A DNA stretch of 64,000 nt from an uncultured Polaribacter sp. (GTDB lineage: Bacteria > Bacteroidota > Bacteroidia > Flavobacteriales > Flavobacteriaceae): the NCBI GenBank assembly GCA_943846595.1, contig OX044355.1, positions 1,577,501 through 1,641,500 of the forward strand. The letters are read 5' to 3'. The notes beneath the pieces were generated by a model. It saw only the letters and a list, made by a program, of their open reading frames with translations. It did no database searches and was not told where the DNA came from. This document shows positions 61,749-64,000 of this stretch, piece by piece; within the stretch, counting starts at the first letter, position 1, and every line of letters starts with the position of its first letter. The position numbers and the translations under genes are program-made.

Positions 61749-63701
61749 TTAATCCCAACTCATTCGTTGTAATCTAACTGCATTTAAAATTGCTAATAAT
61801 GCTACTCCTACATCTGCAAAAACTGCTTCCCACATTGTGGCTAAACCACCTGCTCCTAATATCAATACAATAACTTTAACTCCAAACGCTAAAATGATAT
61901 TCTGCCAAACAATTTTTCTTGTAGAACGACTTATTTTAATGGCTCTAACTACTTTTGAAGGCTGGTCTGTTTGAATTATAACGTCTGCTGTTTCAATAGC
62001 TACATCACTACCTAAACCACCCATTGCAATACCAACGTTACTCGCTGCTAAAACTGGTGCATCGTTAATACCATCACCTATAAAGGCTATTTTGTTTTCA
62101 GGATTTTTCTTTAAAATTTCAACTTCGTTTAATTTATCTTCTGGTAGTAAACCACCTTTAGCATTTTCGATATTCAACTCTTTAGCGACTTGTTGCGTAA
62201 TGGAATCTTTATCACCGGAAAGCATCATAATATTTTTAATGCCTACTTTGTGTAATTCTGTAATAGTTTCTTTTGCATCCTCTTTTAATTCATCCGCTAT
62301 TACTACATAACCTGCAAATTGATTATCGATTGCAACTAATACTATAGATTCTACAATAGTTTCCGTTTCACTTGGAATATCAATACTATTGGTAGTCATC
62401 AAGGCTTTGTTACCTACTAAAACAGTTTTATCGTTTACTATACCTTTTAATCCTTTACCAGCAATTTCAGAAACTTCTTTTGCTTCATAGCTATTTTCAG
62501 TTCCTTTATATACCATTATGGCTTTAGCTATTGGATGCGTGGATTGTTCTTCCATCGCCATTAAATATTGCATAAATTCGGTTTCTTTCCAACCGATTGC
62601 TTTTACTTCTTTGATTTTAAAAACACCTTTGGTAACGGTTCCTGTTTTGTCCATTACCAAAGTATTTATCTTGGTCATTGCATCTAAAAATGAAGCACCT
62701 TTAAATAAAATTCCATTTTTTGAAGCTGCTCCCAAACCACCGAAATAACCTAATGGTATTGAAATCACTAACGCACAAGGACAAGATATTACCAAGAAAA
62801 TTAATGCTCTGTATAACCAATCTCTAAATACATAATCATCTACAAAAAAGTAAGGTATAAAAGTAACACCAATAGCTAAAAACACTACAATTGGTGTGTA
62901 GATACGAGCAAACTGTCTGATAAACAATTCTGTTTTAGACTTACGAGCTGTTGCATTTTGAACCAAGTCTAATATTCTCGCAATAGAACTATCTTCAAAG
63001 ATGTTGGTTACCTCAACTTCAATAACGCTTTCTAAATTAATACTACCTGCATAAACCTTTGCATCTTTCTGAATAGAATCTGGTTTGCTTTCTCCTGTTA
63101 ATGCTGCGGTGTTTAGAGATGCTTTTTCGGATAATAAAATACCATCCAATGGAATTTTTTCACCTACTCGAATTTGTATTTTCTCGCCAATATTTACAGC
63201 TTCGGGCGATACACTTATATAATCACCATCACGAAATACATTGGCTTCTTTTGGCCTAACATCTAATAAGGCTTTAATATTTCCTTTTGCTCTATTAACT
63301 GCTGCGTTTTGAAATAATTCTCCTACTGCATAAAATAGCATTACTGCCACACCTTCAGGATATTCACCAATGATAAACGCACCAATGGTGGCAATAGACA
63401 TTAAAAAGAACTCGGTAAAAACATCGCCTTTTATAAGACTTTTCCATCCTTCTTTAATTACAGGAAACCCAACTGGAATATATGCTAAAGTGTACCAAAC
63501 TACTCGAATCCATCCTTCAAATTGAGGAATGGCATCAAAATAATCTACAGCAATTCCTACGATTAGCATCACAAAACTTATAAGTGCTGGAATGTATGTT
63601 TTGAATGCACTTCCATTTCCGTGGTCGTGACCATCATCGTGAGAATGTTGTTCTTCTGAATTTGGTTTTAAATCTCTTAAATTGACTTTCTTTTTTTTCA
63701 T
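61749..63701 (-). CDS. heavy-metal P-type ATPase (Zn/Cd/Pb class)
   Basis: 650 residues from MKKKKVNLRDLKPNSEEQHS; the upstream in-frame ATG 63785 lies inside the GDCCVxC gene and is rejected. The N-terminus has no HMA domain but a His-rich strip (HSHDDGHDHGNG). Membrane metal site CPC is in ISCPCALVIS, phosphorylation site in VMDKTGTVTKG, TGES in ALTGESKPD, the HP motif in STHPIAKAI and the hinge in GDGINDAPVLA. It probably exports zinc, cadmium or lead. It starts 10 bases after the upstream gene. Confidence 0.93.
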   Translation of the reverse strand: MKKKKVNLRDLKPNSEEQHSHDDGHDHGNGSAFKTYIPALISFVMLIVGIAVDYFDAIPQFEGWIRVVWYTLAYIPVGFPVIKEGWKSLIKGDVFTEFFLMSIATIGAFIIGEYPEGVAVMLFYAVGELFQNAAVNRAKGNIKALLDVRPKEANVFRDGDYISVSPEAVNIGEKIQIRVGEKIPLDGILLSEKASLNTAALTGESKPDSIQKDAKVYAGSINLESVIEVEVTNIFEDSSIARILDLVQNATARKSKTELFIRQFARIYTPIVVFLAIGVTFIPYFFVDDYVFRDWLYRALIFLVISCPCALVISIPLGYFGGLGAASKNGILFKGASFLDAMTKINTLVMDKTGTVTKGVFKIKEVKAIGWKETEFMQYLMAMEEQSTHPIAKAIMVYKGTENSYEAKEVSEIAGKGLKGIVNDKTVLVGNKALMTTNSIDIPSETETIVESIVLVAIDNQFAGYVVIADELKEDAKETITELHKVGIKNIMMLSGDKDSITQQVAKELNIENAKGGLLPEDKLNEVEILKKNPENKIAFIGDGINDAPVLAASNVGIAMGGLGSDVAIETADVIIQTDQPSKVVRAIKISRSTRKIVWQNIILAFGVKVIVLILGAGGLATMWEAVFADVGVALLAILNAVRLQRMSWD

Positions 63702-63711
63702 CAAGTTAGTT

Positions 63712-63918
63712 TTAACAACAACTTTTATTTTCTTGAATTGGTGGACAGGGAACTGTTCCATAAGAACAATACACACAACAATCACCTTCGTTTGGTTTTA
63801 GAACCGTTTTACAATGCTCACACTCGTAGAAGAATTGACAAGCATTTGTTGGCATATCTTCTACTTTTTTATGTCCGCAGTTAGGGCAAGTGATTTCCGA
63901 TTTTAATATGGTTTTCAT
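63712..63918 (-). CDS. GDCCVxC-domain small protein
   Basis: 68 residues with twelve cysteines. The family motif EGDCCVYCSYGTVPCPPIQ is complete and a zinc-ribbon-like part (ITCPNCGHKKVED; YECEHCKTVLK) precedes it. Members can be selenoproteins, but here the first motif Cys is encoded as an ordinary Cys. Its role is unknown; it accompanies mercury or cadmium genes. Its ATG overlaps the upstream HMA gene's stop by one base. Confidence 0.88.
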   Translation of the reverse strand: MKTILKSEITCPNCGHKKVEDMPTNACQFFYECEHCKTVLKPNEGDCCVYCSYGTVPCPPIQENKSCC

Positions 63919-64000
63919 TAATTTTCTTTTTTGTTAGTTACTTTATAACCTGTTGCGTTAATTGCTTTCTCAATCTCCAATTCATTGGTTTTAGTTTCGT
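63918..64000 (-). CDS. HMA-domain protein, C-terminal end only
   Basis: The last 26 codons of a gene running in from the right edge. They read ETKTNELEIEKAINATGYKV then TNKKEN, the closing helix and strand of a heavy-metal-associated domain. Because GDCCVxC genes often follow merTP-like genes, a mercuric/metal transporter with a C-terminal HMA domain is the most likely whole. Stop and next start share one base (TAATG), so translation is coupled. Confidence 0.65.
   Translation of the reverse strand, partial: ETKTNELEIEKAINATGYKVTNKKEN

Noticed and set aside
63712..63785. In-frame upstream extension of the P-type ATPase to ATG 63785
   Set aside because: It overlaps the GDCCVxC gene in another frame, and the protein-like N-terminus begins at MKKKKVNLRD (63701).

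Overview
The window is an AT-rich chromosomal segment of a gliding-type Bacteroidota bacterium, most likely a marine Flavobacteriaceae. This rests on a GldI-like lipoprotein, lipoproteins with the Bacteroidota Cys-Ser/Asn-Asp/Glu start, TAnnTTTG-type -7 promoter boxes, A/T-rich leaders without Shine-Dalgarno sequences, N-acetyl/succinylornithine carbamoyltransferase in place of classical ArgF, and TonB receptors with a CarboxypepD_reg N-terminus. No tRNA, rRNA, CRISPR array, integrase or intact insertion sequence was recognised.

Layout. (1) 1-7.97 kb: a compact minus-strand arginine operon (GNAT - argG - argC - proC - argD - argF' - argB - argE - argH, the last only 10 codons). It is preceded by a leader of about 300 nt holding a previously unlisted 35-codon ORF with two Arg-Arg pairs, a strong candidate arginine-sensing leader peptide. 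(2) 8.2-11.4 kb: a patchy region with a deletion scar joining a DUF2141 fragment to a LytTR fragment, a lipoprotein with a clear promoter and operator-like palindrome, a cupin, and a CarboxypepD_reg protein beside a frameshifted small secreted Cys peptide. (3) 11.6-18.4 kb: housekeeping genes (YwaF-like membrane protein, folD, ffh, msrB, alpha/beta hydrolase, MFS transporter, CDP-alcohol phosphatidyltransferase). (4) 18.5-24.4 kb: a probable metal-related TonB receptor with partner lipoprotein and His-rich small protein, then TerC, a small lipoprotein and purB. (5) 24.4-29.2 kb: a Crp/Fnr regulator divergent from a group III truncated haemoglobin with abutting -7 boxes, then mnmA, a nitronate monooxygenase-like gene and a cold-shock gene. 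(6) 29.2-42.9 kb: lytic transglycosylase, mtaB, a small GNAT/ABM/solute-binding operon, a long minus-strand group ending in mutL, two rhomboids and an EEP phosphatase (preceded by a TPR gene and ribH), then recF and a DciA-like gene. (7) 43-51.3 kb: ndk, nrnA, and three consecutive peptidyl-prolyl isomerase lipoproteins (GldI, FKBP, cyclophilin-FKBP fusion), a PAP2 phosphatase, an LTA-synthase-like sulfatase and a sugar transporter.

(8) 51.8-64 kb: a minus-strand heavy-metal (copper, and zinc/cadmium-class) resistance island. In order of transcription it holds the tail of an HMA protein, a GDCCVxC protein, a CPC P-type ATPase, an HYC_CC_PP protein, a CusA-type RND pump broken by two one-base A-run deletions, a TolC-type outer membrane protein, an acetolactate-decarboxylase-like lipoprotein, an HMA-MauE-like fusion, a PepSY protein, a CusB-type adaptor with DUF3347, and an HMA lipoprotein, closed by a hairpin terminator. 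The genes form a plausible chain from cytoplasmic export to periplasmic metal capture to tripartite efflux, but the pump gene as read here cannot make one continuous protein.

The best candidates for new biology are the arginine leader peptide, residue Ala90 of the carbamoyltransferase (predicting succinylated intermediates), the acetolactate-decarboxylase-like metal-island lipoprotein with an exact His-x-His-x10-His signature, and the recurring one-base changes in A-runs.
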